From contig NZ_QHLX01000004.1 in the NCBI RefSeq assembly GCF_004135675.1, positions 124,001 to 188,000 on the forward strand: a stretch of 64,000 nt of DNA, given 5' to 3'. Of the stretch, positions 13,961 to 22,081 are shown in pieces; positions within the stretch are counted from its first letter, which is position 1, and each line of letters opens with the position of its first letter. The stretch comes from Marinitoga lauensis (GTDB lineage Bacteria; Thermotogota; Thermotogae; Petrotogales; Petrotogaceae). The notes below the pieces were generated by a model. The model did no database searches. It was not told the DNA's origin and was given only the letters and a program-made list of their open reading frames with translations. The position numbers and the translations under genes were made by a program.

Positions 13961-15228
13961 ATGAAGAAAACTATTTCTATCTTATTTATATTAATTGTTG
14001 GTATTTTTGTTTTTTCAAATCCAACTGTAAATAAGCCCTGGAATTATTCGTTTAATCCTGCTCTATTGGATTTTGGTACCAGAAACTTTATAGATATTGG
14101 CGGAAATGTGGATTTAGATTTAATACAACCATTTTTTAATTTTGGCGATTTATTCAAAGAAGATGTTATAATAGATTTTAACGAAATATATAATAATTTA
14201 GATGGAAAAAATTTAAATATTTTATTGGATGCCAATGGAAGTGCTTATGGAAAAATTTATTTATGGTTCTTAACATATGCTAAGACTATCAATATTTCCT
14301 CAAAAACCAAAATTTCTATCCCAAATGACTTAATAAAGTTCATTTCAGAAGGTAATGTAGTTGATGGAGAATTAATTAATCTTGCAGGAAATGATGGTAT
14401 TTTTAACTCTGATATTATTTTTGAAAGTAATAATTATATTTCTTTGCAAACTAAAAATTCCATTTTCGGTATATCTTTAAGTAATTTTTATCCTATAGCC
14501 TTATTAAGAAGCAATATAAGTTTTGAAAGTATTAATGATATTGAGAATGCTAAAACAAATATAAAATACAGTATTTCTGGAAATATTTATAGCTCCATGC
14601 AATCTTTTGAAGCAATTAATACAAAACTTAATCCAAATTATACTTTTGACAACGGTGGAAAAGGCTTATATGAAGATTTTATGAATGCATTAGATAATTT
14701 TTCTGGACTTAAAATAAATGTTGGATATATAAATAAAAAAGGTAAATGGGGAGTATCTTTAAACGACATAGTTATAAAACCTGCAGAAGTAAAATATCAA
14801 TATACATTTGATGCTACTGGTGCTATTGAAATTGAAAATATGGAGGTTCTCACAGATATAGCAACACCAATAATAAAGTTATATGATGATTTTTCAAATA
14901 GAATATTTCCTGAAATTTCAGGAGATTTACCAATGAATGTATCATTCTTTTATACACTTCCTATAATATTTAACCCAACTCCACATATTCAATATTATTT
15001 TGATAGAGGATTATCATGGGTATAAACTTTGATGGAAACTTATTATTTATACCATTCTGGTTAGATTTAAGTAATAAGATTGATTACTGGTCTTTAAATA
15101 CAGGTTTTGGAATAAATTTATATATATTAGATGCAAATTTTTCTGTTGAAAGTAATGCTTTAATTTTTGAAAATATTTTTAAATTCAAAAACTTTTCCTT
15201 TAAATTAAATATTGCTGCTGGAATCTAA
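13961..15228 (+). CDS. Exported barrel-like protein, 3' end copied beyond the IS (one frame break)
   Basis: About 422 residues. A signal peptide (MKKTISILFILIVGIFVFS) is followed by NPALLDFGTRNFIDIGG, the kind of N-terminus seen in outer-membrane proteins of the PorV/DUF5723 sort. I infer only a general resemblance. Many alternating beta strands follow. I choose the ATG at 13961, with GGTGGTGAG before it, over the GTG at 13949. GGG at 15018-15020 breaks the frame. The second copy of this stretch at 17211-17631 has GGGG at the same place and reads through (LSWGINFDGNLL), so the intact reading is documented inside the window. The gene follows the lipoprotein gene by one base. Confidence 0.65.
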
Positions 15229-15280
15229 CTAAACAAACTTGCTGTTAACAAACCCGCCCGTTTAACGGCGGGTTTGTTTT
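14861..15280. repeat. Left copy of 420-bp direct repeat flanking the IS
   Basis: It runs from GCAACACCAATAATAAAG to the T tract of the terminator. It matches 17211-17631 base for base except for one G missing at 15018-15020. It abuts the left inverted repeat of the insertion sequence at 15281. Confidence 0.95.
15250..15280 (+). terminator. Terminator after the envelope lipoprotein/barrel pair
   Basis: AAACCCGCC pairs with GGCGGGTTT and is followed by GTTTT. The IS left end begins at the very next base, so the element inserted exactly behind the terminator. Confidence 0.9.
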
Positions 15281-17210
15281 CCTGAGTTTGACACTATTAT
15301 TATCAACAAAATTCTAAAAAGTAGAATTATTCAAAAAAATAGCTATTGTTAACTTTTTATAAAAAGAGAAATTAGCCACACACATCCTCCTTTTTGGCTT
15401 TTCATGCGTGTTTTAGGAGATTATTTTTTTAAATTCATCTAATTCCATCATTTTTTTCGGTTTTTCTATTTTTAATGTTTTTAATATGGCTTTTTGAAAA
15501 TCGTTTAAATTGGCTCTTAATGCAAATAATTTGTCTTTTAATCTTATTTCAGAGTATTCCATTTTTTTTATAGCTTCTCTTATTTTTTCATGAGAGTATT
15601 CAATATTATTTTTTTCCAGTTCTAATTCTAATGTTCTTTGAATTATGTAAGATATGAAACTCATTACAATATGTCCTTTTATTCTTTTCGGTGTCCAATG
15701 AAATACCGGTCTTGTTTCAAGATAATTTTTTAATGTTCTGAATGTTTCTTCTACTTTCCATAATGTATGATATTGTTCTAATATTTCTTTTGGAGATAGT
15801 TTTGTGTTTGTTATTATTCCATAGTATCCATCGTATTTTTCATCATTTTCTATTTTTTCTATGTCCAATATATAATTTTGTTTGTTCTGTTCTTTTAAAT
15901 ATTTTTTCGCTCCTCTTTTACTTTTGGAATCTATATTTCCTTCTTCTAACATTTTTTTCGCTTTTTCTATTAATCGTAGTCTATCTGCTCTGTCTTTTTT
16001 AGCTCTTTCTTCTGAATATATTATGAGTAATCTTTTATTTTCATATTCTACTTCTCTATATTTTATTTCTTTTGCTATTTCTATGAATTCTCCTTCAAAT
16101 ATATTTACTTTTTTAACTGTTTTATTGATTTTCCTACTATGAATTCATAATTAGAATTTTCTACTACTTCTATATTTTTTTTACTCATCATTCCTCTATC
16201 TGCTACTACTATTACTTTTCCTAATTGATATTCTTTTTTCATTTTTTCTATTGAATCTTTAAATGTATGCCCTTCAAATGTATTTCCTGCATATATATCA
16301 AAACTAACTGGCATTCTATCCTGATCTATTGACATCCCTAATACTACTTGCGACTCATTAAATTTCTTATCCTTTGAATATCCCATTTGTAATATTTCAT
16401 TTGTTTGTTGTGTTTCAAACGCTAATGTTGTTACATCGTAAAATACTAAATCTACCGTTGTATTAAACAAACTTATCCTTTGATTATACATATGTTTTTC
16501 TATCGACTCTTTATTATCTGCTAATATATCCAATGTTCTGTATAACCAGTGCAACATTACATCTTTTTCTTCCAGGTCTTTTTCTTTTTTAACTTCCACT
16601 TTGTTATATCCAAAATACTCTAAATTATTAAATATTCCCAATTTACTCTTCGGTTCTACTATTCTATTCATCACCATTATTTTTAACATTTCTTCTGCAT
16701 TGTATTTTATTTCTTTATCCAGTCTTTCAAAATATCTTTTCATCTCATATCTTTCAAATATCTTATTTACTATTACTTTGGCTCCGTAATTTCTTCTTGC
16801 TATTTCTTCCATTAAATCATCTTCTATTTTTTCATATTCATCTATTTCAAATATTTTAAAAAGACTATCTACAAGTTTTGTTATATCTTTTTTACTATAC
16901 TTATCTATATTTCCAAAATTTATTACTGTATGCTGTTTCACTTTTCCATTTTCTCTTTTGCTTTCCATTATCCTTAAATATCTTTTTCCTTTCACTTTTG
17001 ATATTTTAGGATACATTTTAAAACATCTCCTTTCAGTGGTTGTCATATATATTATACCACCAAAAGGACTAATATATTACTAATTATAGTTAATTCTCTG
17101 TAACAAAAGTTAGCCACACAATTTTTCGACTTCCTGAAAAATACACGCCTCAAACCCGCATTCTACCGTTCCATTTCCCTTAAAATCGCCAAATTGCTGT
17201 CAAAGGCAGG
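15281..17210 (-). mobile_element. IS1634-like insertion sequence, 1930 bp
   Basis: Boundaries follow from the flanking repeat: 15281 and 17210 are the first bases not shared between the copies. At those ends the left reads CCTGAGTTTGACA and the right, on the other strand, CCTGCCTTTGACA. This is a 13-bp inverted repeat with two mismatches. Inside is one DDE transposase gene on the minus strand. Size, transposase type and the very long flanking duplication all fit the IS1634 group (IS4 superfamily). Its type element from Mycoplasma mycoides was described as creating long direct repeats of variable length. A TTAGCCACAC block occurs near both internal ends (about 15373 and 17111). Confidence 0.85.
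15413..17046 (-). CDS. IS1634-family DDE transposase (one frame break)
   Basis: About 540 residues once joined, a normal length for this family. The catalytic triad can be read: first Asp in LVFYDVTTLAFE, second Asp in VVADRGMMSK, and Glu in the YHTLWKVEETFRTLK block, which carries the Y-R-E-K type signature. The N-terminus (FKMYPKISKVKGKRYL) is typical. The frame is broken at TTTT 16120-16123. One extra base (A on the coding strand) restores KSIKTVKKVNIFEGEF. Programmed frameshifting is possible, but the break looks like the other homopolymer losses in the window. The initiator is probably an ATG in the first 15 codons; ATG 17026, just before YPKISK, is an alternative to 17046. Confidence 0.85.
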
Positions 17211-17282
17211 GCAACACCAATAATAAAGTTATATGATGATTTTTCAAATAGAATATTTCCTGAAATTTCAGGAGATTTACCA

Positions 17283-17579
17283 ATGAATGTATCATTCTTT
17301 TATACACTTCCTATAATATTTAACCCAACTCCACATATTCAATATTATTTTGATAGAGGATTATCATGGGGTATAAACTTTGATGGAAACTTATTATTTA
17401 TACCATTCTGGTTAGATTTAAGTAATAAGATTGATTACTGGTCTTTAAATACAGGTTTTGGAATAAATTTATATATATTAGATGCAAATTTTTCTGTTGA
17501 AAGTAATGCTTTAATTTTTGAAAATATTTTTAAATTCAAAAACTTTTCCTTTAAATTAAATATTGCTGCTGGAATCTAA
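17283..17579 (+). pseudogene. Duplicated 3' fragment of the barrel-like gene
   Basis: It encodes the last 98 residues of the protein at 13961-15228 (NVSFFYTLPIIFNPTP to KLNIAAGI), lying in the right copy of the IS-flanking repeat. No ribosome site or promoter of its own is visible. Its value is as an undamaged reference for the frame break at 15018. Confidence 0.85.
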
Positions 17580-17600
17580 CTAAACAAACTTGCTGTTAAC

Positions 17601-17631
17601 AAACCCGCCCGTTTAACGGCGGGTTTGTTTT
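17601..17631 (+). terminator. Second copy of the envelope operon terminator
   Basis: It has the same AAACCCGCC/GGCGGGTTT stem and T tract as at 15250-15280, carried by the right direct repeat. It should stop transcription leaving the IS region on the plus strand. Confidence 0.85.
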
Positions 17632-17656
17632 ATAAAATCATATATGATTCTTGCTG

Positions 17657-18223
17657 TTAATCCCATATTATTTTATCTTTATACAAATAGAAATATGTTT
17701 TATAATACCCATTTCTCCAGTTATAATTTTTGCCATCTGGAATAAGGTGATATGGATAATCATCAGGAGGATCCATTCTTACATTAACCTTATATTTTAA
17801 GGGTTCTGTTTTAATAAAAAATTCTAAGGGAACAAAAAATACCTCTTCAACCTCATCTCTATTGATTTTCATATCTTCTTCTTTAAAACTTTCAATATAT
17901 ATTAGAAAAGGATAGATTACAAAATTAAAAGGTGTTGCAAAATAATCAAGTTGGGCTATTTTTTTGACTTTAGAAAGATTTATACCTATTTCTTCTTCCA
18001 ATTCTCTTAATCCTGCAAGGTATTTATCTTCATTCTCCTCAATTTGACCTCCAGGCAAACTTACTTCTCCTGGTTGACTTAAATTATACGACCTTACTTC
18101 AAATAAAATATGTAATTTATTATTTATTTCAATCAAAGGAACCACAACAGAAAACTCTTTAAAATCTTCAACAAAAGAAGGTTCCTTATTATCAAATATT
18201 TTTTTTATTCGACCTATATCCAT
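17657..18223 (-). CDS. NUDIX hydrolase, CoA-diphosphatase type
   Basis: 188 residues, cytoplasmic. The Nudix box is complete: GQIEENE, seven residues, then RELEEEIGI near residues 65-87. It is preceded by LSQPGEVSLPGG, which matches the UPF0035 signature of CoA diphosphatases (the NUDT7/YeaB type that cut CoA to phosphopantetheine and 3',5'-ADP). A Mg2+-dependent pyrophosphohydrolase is certain from the box; CoA as substrate is inferred from the second motif. The start has an AGGAGG site seven bases upstream. It stands alone between the IS-associated terminator and the gdhA terminator. Confidence 0.8.
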   Translation of the reverse strand: MDIGRIKKIFDNKEPSFVEDFKEFSVVVPLIEINNKLHILFEVRSYNLSQPGEVSLPGGQIEENEDKYLAGLRELEEEIGINLSKVKKIAQLDYFATPFNFVIYPFLIYIESFKEEDMKINRDEVEEVFFVPLEFFIKTEPLKYKVNVRMDPPDDYPYHLIPDGKNYNWRNGYYKTYFYLYKDKIIWD

Positions 18224-18260
18224 ATTTTCCTCCTGAATATTTATTGTATTTATATTATAT

Positions 18261-18294
18261 CAAAAAATAAGGGCATACCGTAATGGTATGCCCT
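18261..18294 (-). terminator. gdhA terminator
   Basis: A 10-bp perfect stem AGGGCATACC/GGTATGCCCT lies between gdhA and the NUDIX gene. On the minus strand it is followed by TTATTTTTTG. Confidence 0.85.
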
Positions 18295-18311
18295 GAATTA
18301 TCCTCAATTGA

Positions 18312-19589
18312 TCATGGATAAATTCCTCTTAATCTTGTTGCTGTTGCAACTCTTTCAATAGCAATAATATAAGCTGCTGATCTCATATCTGTGTTGTATT
18401 TTTCCATTGTTCTAATTGTTGACCAGAATGCATCTTTCATTTTTCTGTGTAATGCATTTCTTACATCTTCTAATTCCCAGAAGTAGTATTGTAATCCCTG
18501 TACCCATTCAAAATAAGATACTGTAACACCACCTGAATTAGCTAAGAAATCTGGAACAATTAAAACACCTTTTTCGTTTAAAATTTCATCTGCTTCTGGT
18601 GTAATAGGACCATTAGCACCTTCTACAATCAATTTTGCTCTTACATCTTTTGCATTCTTTTCTGTAATGACATTTTCAATAGCTGCTGGAATCAATATAT
18701 CAACATCTAATGTTAATAATTCATCATTTGTTATGTGCTTGAAGTTACCATCTTTGTAATCAATTAATCTTGCTTTTCTTGCAGAAATGTAATCCATAAT
18801 ATCTCTAATTTCTTCTGGTGTAAATCCATCTTCCTTATAAACTCCTGTTGAGCTATCAGAAAATGCTACAACTTTCATTCCTAATTCTTCTGCTGTCAAT
18901 AATGCTGCATAAGAACCAACATTACCAAAGCCATGAATTGCAACTGTTAATTGGTTATTTGGTTTATTAATTTTTCCTTTATCTCTTAAATAATTTGTTG
19001 CTTCTTCAACACAAACTCTAACTCCTCTACCTGTAGCTTCAGTTCTTCCCTTTGAACCACCAATATCTAAAGGTTTACCCGTTACTATACCAAGAACTGA
19101 ATGTCCAACATTCATAGAATATGTATCCATGTACCATGCCATTATTTGTGGATTTGTATTTACATCTGGTGCAGGAATATCTCTATCTTCACCTATAATA
19201 ACCTGAATTTCAGAAAAGAATCTTCTTGATAATCTTTCTAATTCGCCATCTGATAATTCTTTAGGGTCTACAGTAACGCCACCTTTACCTCCACCATATG
19301 GGATATCAGCAACAGCAGATTTCCATGTCATCCAGAAAGCTAATGCTCTAACTTCATCGAGTGTAACATTTGGATGGTATCTAATTCCACCCTTAGCAGG
19401 TCCTCTGGCAATATTGTGTTGAACTCTATGGCCTGTAAATACTCTTATTGAACCGTCATCCATTTTTACTGGAAAATTAACTGTTAACTCTCTTTTTGGT
19501 TTTGATAATACAGCTTGTAAATTTGGGTCTAAATCCATTACTTTACATGCTTTGTCAAATTGTCTCAATGCATTTTCAAATAAGCTCAT
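18312..19589 (-). CDS. gdhA: Glutamate dehydrogenase, hexameric NAD(P) type
   Basis: 425 residues, the normal length of bacterial and archaeal GDH. It interconverts glutamate and 2-oxoglutarate plus ammonia. The Glu/Leu dehydrogenase substrate domain shows GPAKGGIRYHP (Lys near 66) and PYGGGKGG (catalytic Lys near 102). The Rossmann domain has AIHGFGNVGS near residue 215, followed by the family motif VEGANGP. It closely resembles the thermophile enzymes. The start is supported by GAGGAGGG. It is monocistronic, with its own terminator. In Thermotogales this enzyme links amino-acid metabolism to nitrogen assimilation; the cofactor cannot be decided from sequence here. Confidence 0.95.
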   Translation of the reverse strand: MSLFENALRQFDKACKVMDLDPNLQAVLSKPKRELTVNFPVKMDDGSIRVFTGHRVQHNIARGPAKGGIRYHPNVTLDEVRALAFWMTWKSAVADIPYGGGKGGVTVDPKELSDGELERLSRRFFSEIQVIIGEDRDIPAPDVNTNPQIMAWYMDTYSMNVGHSVLGIVTGKPLDIGGSKGRTEATGRGVRVCVEEATNYLRDKGKINKPNNQLTVAIHGFGNVGSYAALLTAEELGMKVVAFSDSSTGVYKEDGFTPEEIRDIMDYISARKARLIDYKDGNFKHITNDELLTLDVDILIPAAIENVITEKNAKDVRAKLIVEGANGPITPEADEILNEKGVLIVPDFLANSGGVTVSYFEWVQGLQYYFWELEDVRNALHRKMKDAFWSTIRTMEKYNTDMRSAAYIIAIERVATATRLRGIYP

Positions 19590-19920
19590 ATCAGCACCCT
19601 CCTCAAATAAAATAGCTTCATTTTAATTTTAAAATTTTTTACCAAATAAAACAACCTTGGTAACAGTAACTTCTGGGCATATATTAGTATTTATTTCAGA
19701 TTAGATATAAAAATCTCTTTGGATTATATAATATGAAAAATTTTTCACGAAAATTTTTTCTTATTGACATCGATAATTTTTTAACTTAAAATCCAATAAA
19801 AATTGAAGAAAATATAAAATTATTGATTATGAATTAATATAAACAAAAATAACTTGTTTTGTAATTTAAAAATTTATTTGATATAATGAAAGTGATAAAA
19901 TTCCAAAAGGAGGAATAAAA
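19590..19920. other. 331-bp divergent intergenic region between gdhA and ackA
   Basis: It holds no gene. It contains the gdhA leader and promoter (minus) and the ackA promoter (plus, see 19859). It is AT-rich; no riboswitch-like structure is evident. Confidence 0.6.
19859..19887 (+). promoter_or_regulatory. ackA promoter
   Basis: TTGTAA, 17-bp spacer, TATAAT, with TG one base before the -10 (TGATATAAT). It lies about 33 bases before the start codon. Confidence 0.65.
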
Positions 19921-21141
19921 ATGAAAGTACTTGTTATCAACTCTGGTAGTTCTTCAATTAAATACCAGCTATTAGACATGACATCTGAAAGAGTATTATC
20001 AAAAGGATTAGTTGAAAGAATTGGGATTAGCGGTTCAAGAATTGTTCATAGAGTAAATGGAGAAAAACATATTTTAGATCATGAAATTCCAGATCATGAA
20101 GTAGGTTTAAAACTCGTATTAGATTTATTAACAGACGAAAAATATGGAGTATTGAAAGATTTAAAAGAAATAGAAGCTGTAGGGCATAGAGTTGTTCATG
20201 GTGGAGAAAGGTTTGCTTCTTCAGTTAAAATCACAGATGAAGTATTAAAAACTATAGAAGCTTTATCTTTCTTAGCTCCCTTACATAACCCTGCAAATAT
20301 AATGGGAATCAAATCTGCAATGAAATTATTACCAGGTGTTCCTCAAGTAGGAGTTTTTGATACCGCATTTCATCAAAAAATGCCTGCAAAAGCTTATTTA
20401 TACGCTATACCATACGAATATTATGAAAAATATAAAATTAGAAGATATGGATTCCACGGAACAAGTCATAGATACGTATCAAAAAGAGCTGCTGAAATTT
20501 TGGGAAAACCATATGATCAATTAAAAATAATTACTGTACACGTTGGTAATGGTGCTTCTGTTGCCGCAGTGAAAAATGGAGTTTCTGTAGATACATCTAT
20601 GGGATTCACTCCTTTAGAAGGATTAGTAATGGGAACAAGAAGTGGAGATATTGATCCTGCAATTGTAGAATTTTTAGAAAAGGAAGAGGGTTTATCAGCA
20701 AAAGAAGTAGTTAATATTTTAAATAAGAAAAGTGGAGTATTGGGATTAACTAAAGGATTTAGTAGTGATATGAGAGATATTGAAGATAATGCTATTGAAG
20801 GAGATCCTGTATGTAGATTAGCATTTGATATATATGAATATAGAATAGCAAAATACATCGGAGCATATGCTGCAGCTATGAATGGTGTAGATGCTATAGT
20901 ATTTACAGCTGGTGTTGGAGAAAATTCACCAATCATGAGAGAGGAAATTATTGAAAATTATCTTGGATATTTAGGTATTTCAGTAGATAAAGAAGCTAAT
21001 AAAGTTAGAGGAGAAGAAAAAATAATCTCAACTCCAGACTCAAAAACAATTGCAATGGTTGTTCCTACAAATGAAGAATTAATGATTGCAAGAGATACAA
21101 AAGAAATTATTGAAAAAGGATTAGATGAATTAAAAATATAA
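19921..21141 (+). CDS. ackA: Acetate kinase
   Basis: 406 residues, standard length. It converts acetyl phosphate plus ADP to acetate plus ATP, the energy-conserving last step of sugar fermentation. The ASKHA-fold signatures are present: VINSGSSSIKYQLL at the N-terminus, RYGFHGTSHRYVS near residue 175, VHVGNGASVAA near 205 and VFTAGVGENSP near 325. The start has an AAGGAGG site. It is single-gene here; no phosphotransacetylase is adjacent. The stop codon lies inside a long perfect palindrome (21139-21178). Confidence 0.97.
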   Translation: MKVLVINSGSSSIKYQLLDMTSERVLSKGLVERIGISGSRIVHRVNGEKHILDHEIPDHEVGLKLVLDLLTDEKYGVLKDLKEIEAVGHRVVHGGERFASSVKITDEVLKTIEALSFLAPLHNPANIMGIKSAMKLLPGVPQVGVFDTAFHQKMPAKAYLYAIPYEYYEKYKIRRYGFHGTSHRYVSKRAAEILGKPYDQLKIITVHVGNGASVAAVKNGVSVDTSMGFTPLEGLVMGTRSGDIDPAIVEFLEKEEGLSAKEVVNILNKKSGVLGLTKGFSSDMRDIEDNAIEGDPVCRLAFDIYEYRIAKYIGAYAAAMNGVDAIVFTAGVGENSPIMREEIIENYLGYLGISVDKEANKVRGEEKIISTPDSKTIAMVVPTNEELMIARDTKEIIEKGLDELKI

Positions 21142-21178
21142 ACTATAGCGGAAGGCTTTAGCCTTCCGCTATAGTTTA
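21139..21178 (+). terminator. Long perfect palindrome over the ackA stop codon
   Basis: A 19-bp arm (TAAACTATAGCGGAAGGCT) pairs perfectly with its complement across a TT loop. The arm begins at the TAA stop. The U tract is poor, so termination strength is uncertain; the hairpin may mainly protect the mRNA end. Confidence 0.7.
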
Positions 21179-21244
21179 TAGACGAGAATAAATATTTTAT
21201 TATAAAAAAATAACCTTAAACCTTTCGCTCCACAAAATGTTTAG

Positions 21245-21290
21245 GATTCGCTCATATTATTTTTTCTTATTTTATTTTGACGACAGTCTG
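21245..21290 (+). repeat. Intergenic repeat, short copy
   Basis: AGGATTCGCTCATATTATTT, a CTTATTTTATTTTG stretch and GACAGTCTG form about 45 bp that recur almost identically at 35807-35852. In both places the block lies just before a hairpin. Confidence 0.7.
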
Positions 21291-21293
21291 TAT

Positions 21294-21323
21294 CGGAAGG
21301 CTAAAGCCTTCCGTTGTTTTTTT
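21294..21323 (+). terminator. Terminator hairpin before the MacB-like operon
   Basis: CGGAAGGCT AA AGCCTTCCG is followed by TTGTTTTTTT. Its core is the reverse complement of the core of the palindrome at 21139-21178, so the two could also pair with each other. Confidence 0.75.
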
Positions 21324-21396
21324 AATAAACCCTTTTTCTTTGTGAAAAGTTTAGGTGTATAATATAATTAAGAGGGATTCTATTGGGGGTGAAAAA

Positions 21397-22077
21397 ATGA
21401 TAAAAACTATTAATTTAAAAAAAACTTATAAAAATGAAGGTGTTGAAGTTCATGCATTAAAAGGAATAAATCTTGAAATTAAAGATGGTGAAATGGTTTC
21501 AATATTAGGACCTTCCGGATCTGGAAAATCCACACTTTTGAATTGTTTGTCTGGAATAGATAAGCCAACAGAAGGTAAAGTGATTATTGATAATATTGAT
21601 ATTACTACATTGAAAGACGATGATCTAACAACATTCAGAGCTAAAAATATGGGGTTTATTTTTCAATTTTTTAATTTAATACCCGTTTTAAATGCTGTCG
21701 AAAATGTAGAATTACCCTTGCTGGTCCTTGGGTATAACGAAAAAGAAGCCAGAGGAATGGCAGAAGAAATGTTAATTGAAGTTGGATTAAAGGATAGAAT
21801 GAAAAATTTCCCAAATATGCTCAGCGGTGGCGAGGCACAAAGAGTAGCTATTGCGAGAGCACTTGTGACAAAACCCAAAATTGTCTGGGCGGACGAGCCA
21901 ACTGGTGCTCTTGATACCAAAACAGGTATAAGCATAATGAATTTAATCAGAGAATTAAATGAAAAAAATAATCAAACCTTTGTAATTGTTACTCATGATC
22001 CACGAATAACCGAATATACCCGGAGAATTTTAAAAATGGATAGTGGCATTTTAACAGAACATGAAAATTTGGGGTGA
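21397..22077 (+). CDS. ABC transporter ATP-binding protein, MacB/LolD type
   Basis: 226 residues. Walker A is GPSGSGKST, the signature is LSGGEAQRVAIARAL and Walker B is IVWADEPTGALD; the MacB/LolD-family Q-loop FIFQFFNLIP is visible. I take the ATG at 21397, preceded by GGGGGTG, rather than the upstream in-frame ATG. It energises the permease that follows; the gene ends about five bases before the permease start. Family members drive mechanotransmission for export of lipoproteins, macrolides or peptides. The substrate here is not known. Confidence 0.88.
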   Translation: MIKTINLKKTYKNEGVEVHALKGINLEIKDGEMVSILGPSGSGKSTLLNCLSGIDKPTEGKVIIDNIDITTLKDDDLTTFRAKNMGFIFQFFNLIPVLNAVENVELPLLVLGYNEKEARGMAEEMLIEVGLKDRMKNFPNMLSGGEAQRVAIARALVTKPKIVWADEPTGALDTKTGISIMNLIRELNEKNNQTFVIVTHDPRITEYTRRILKMDSGILTEHENLG

Positions 22078-22081
22078 TACT

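Larger units (their letters stand above)
17211..17631. repeat. Right copy of the 420-bp direct repeat
   Basis: It is identical to 14861-15280 apart from one additional G. It contains the last ~120 codons of the barrel-like gene, intact, and a second copy of the terminator (17601-17631). It has no start of its own, so the coding part is a dead fragment. Confidence 0.95.

Noticed and set aside
16100-16140. Programmed ribosomal frameshift in the transposase
   Set aside because: There is no clear slippery heptamer plus structure, and the same one-base homopolymer loss affects many non-mobile genes here.
15281-17631. Reading the 420-bp repeat as an assembly duplication only
   Set aside because: The inverted repeats sit exactly at the junctions and the family is known for long target repeats, so a biological origin is better supported. 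It still needs read-level confirmation.
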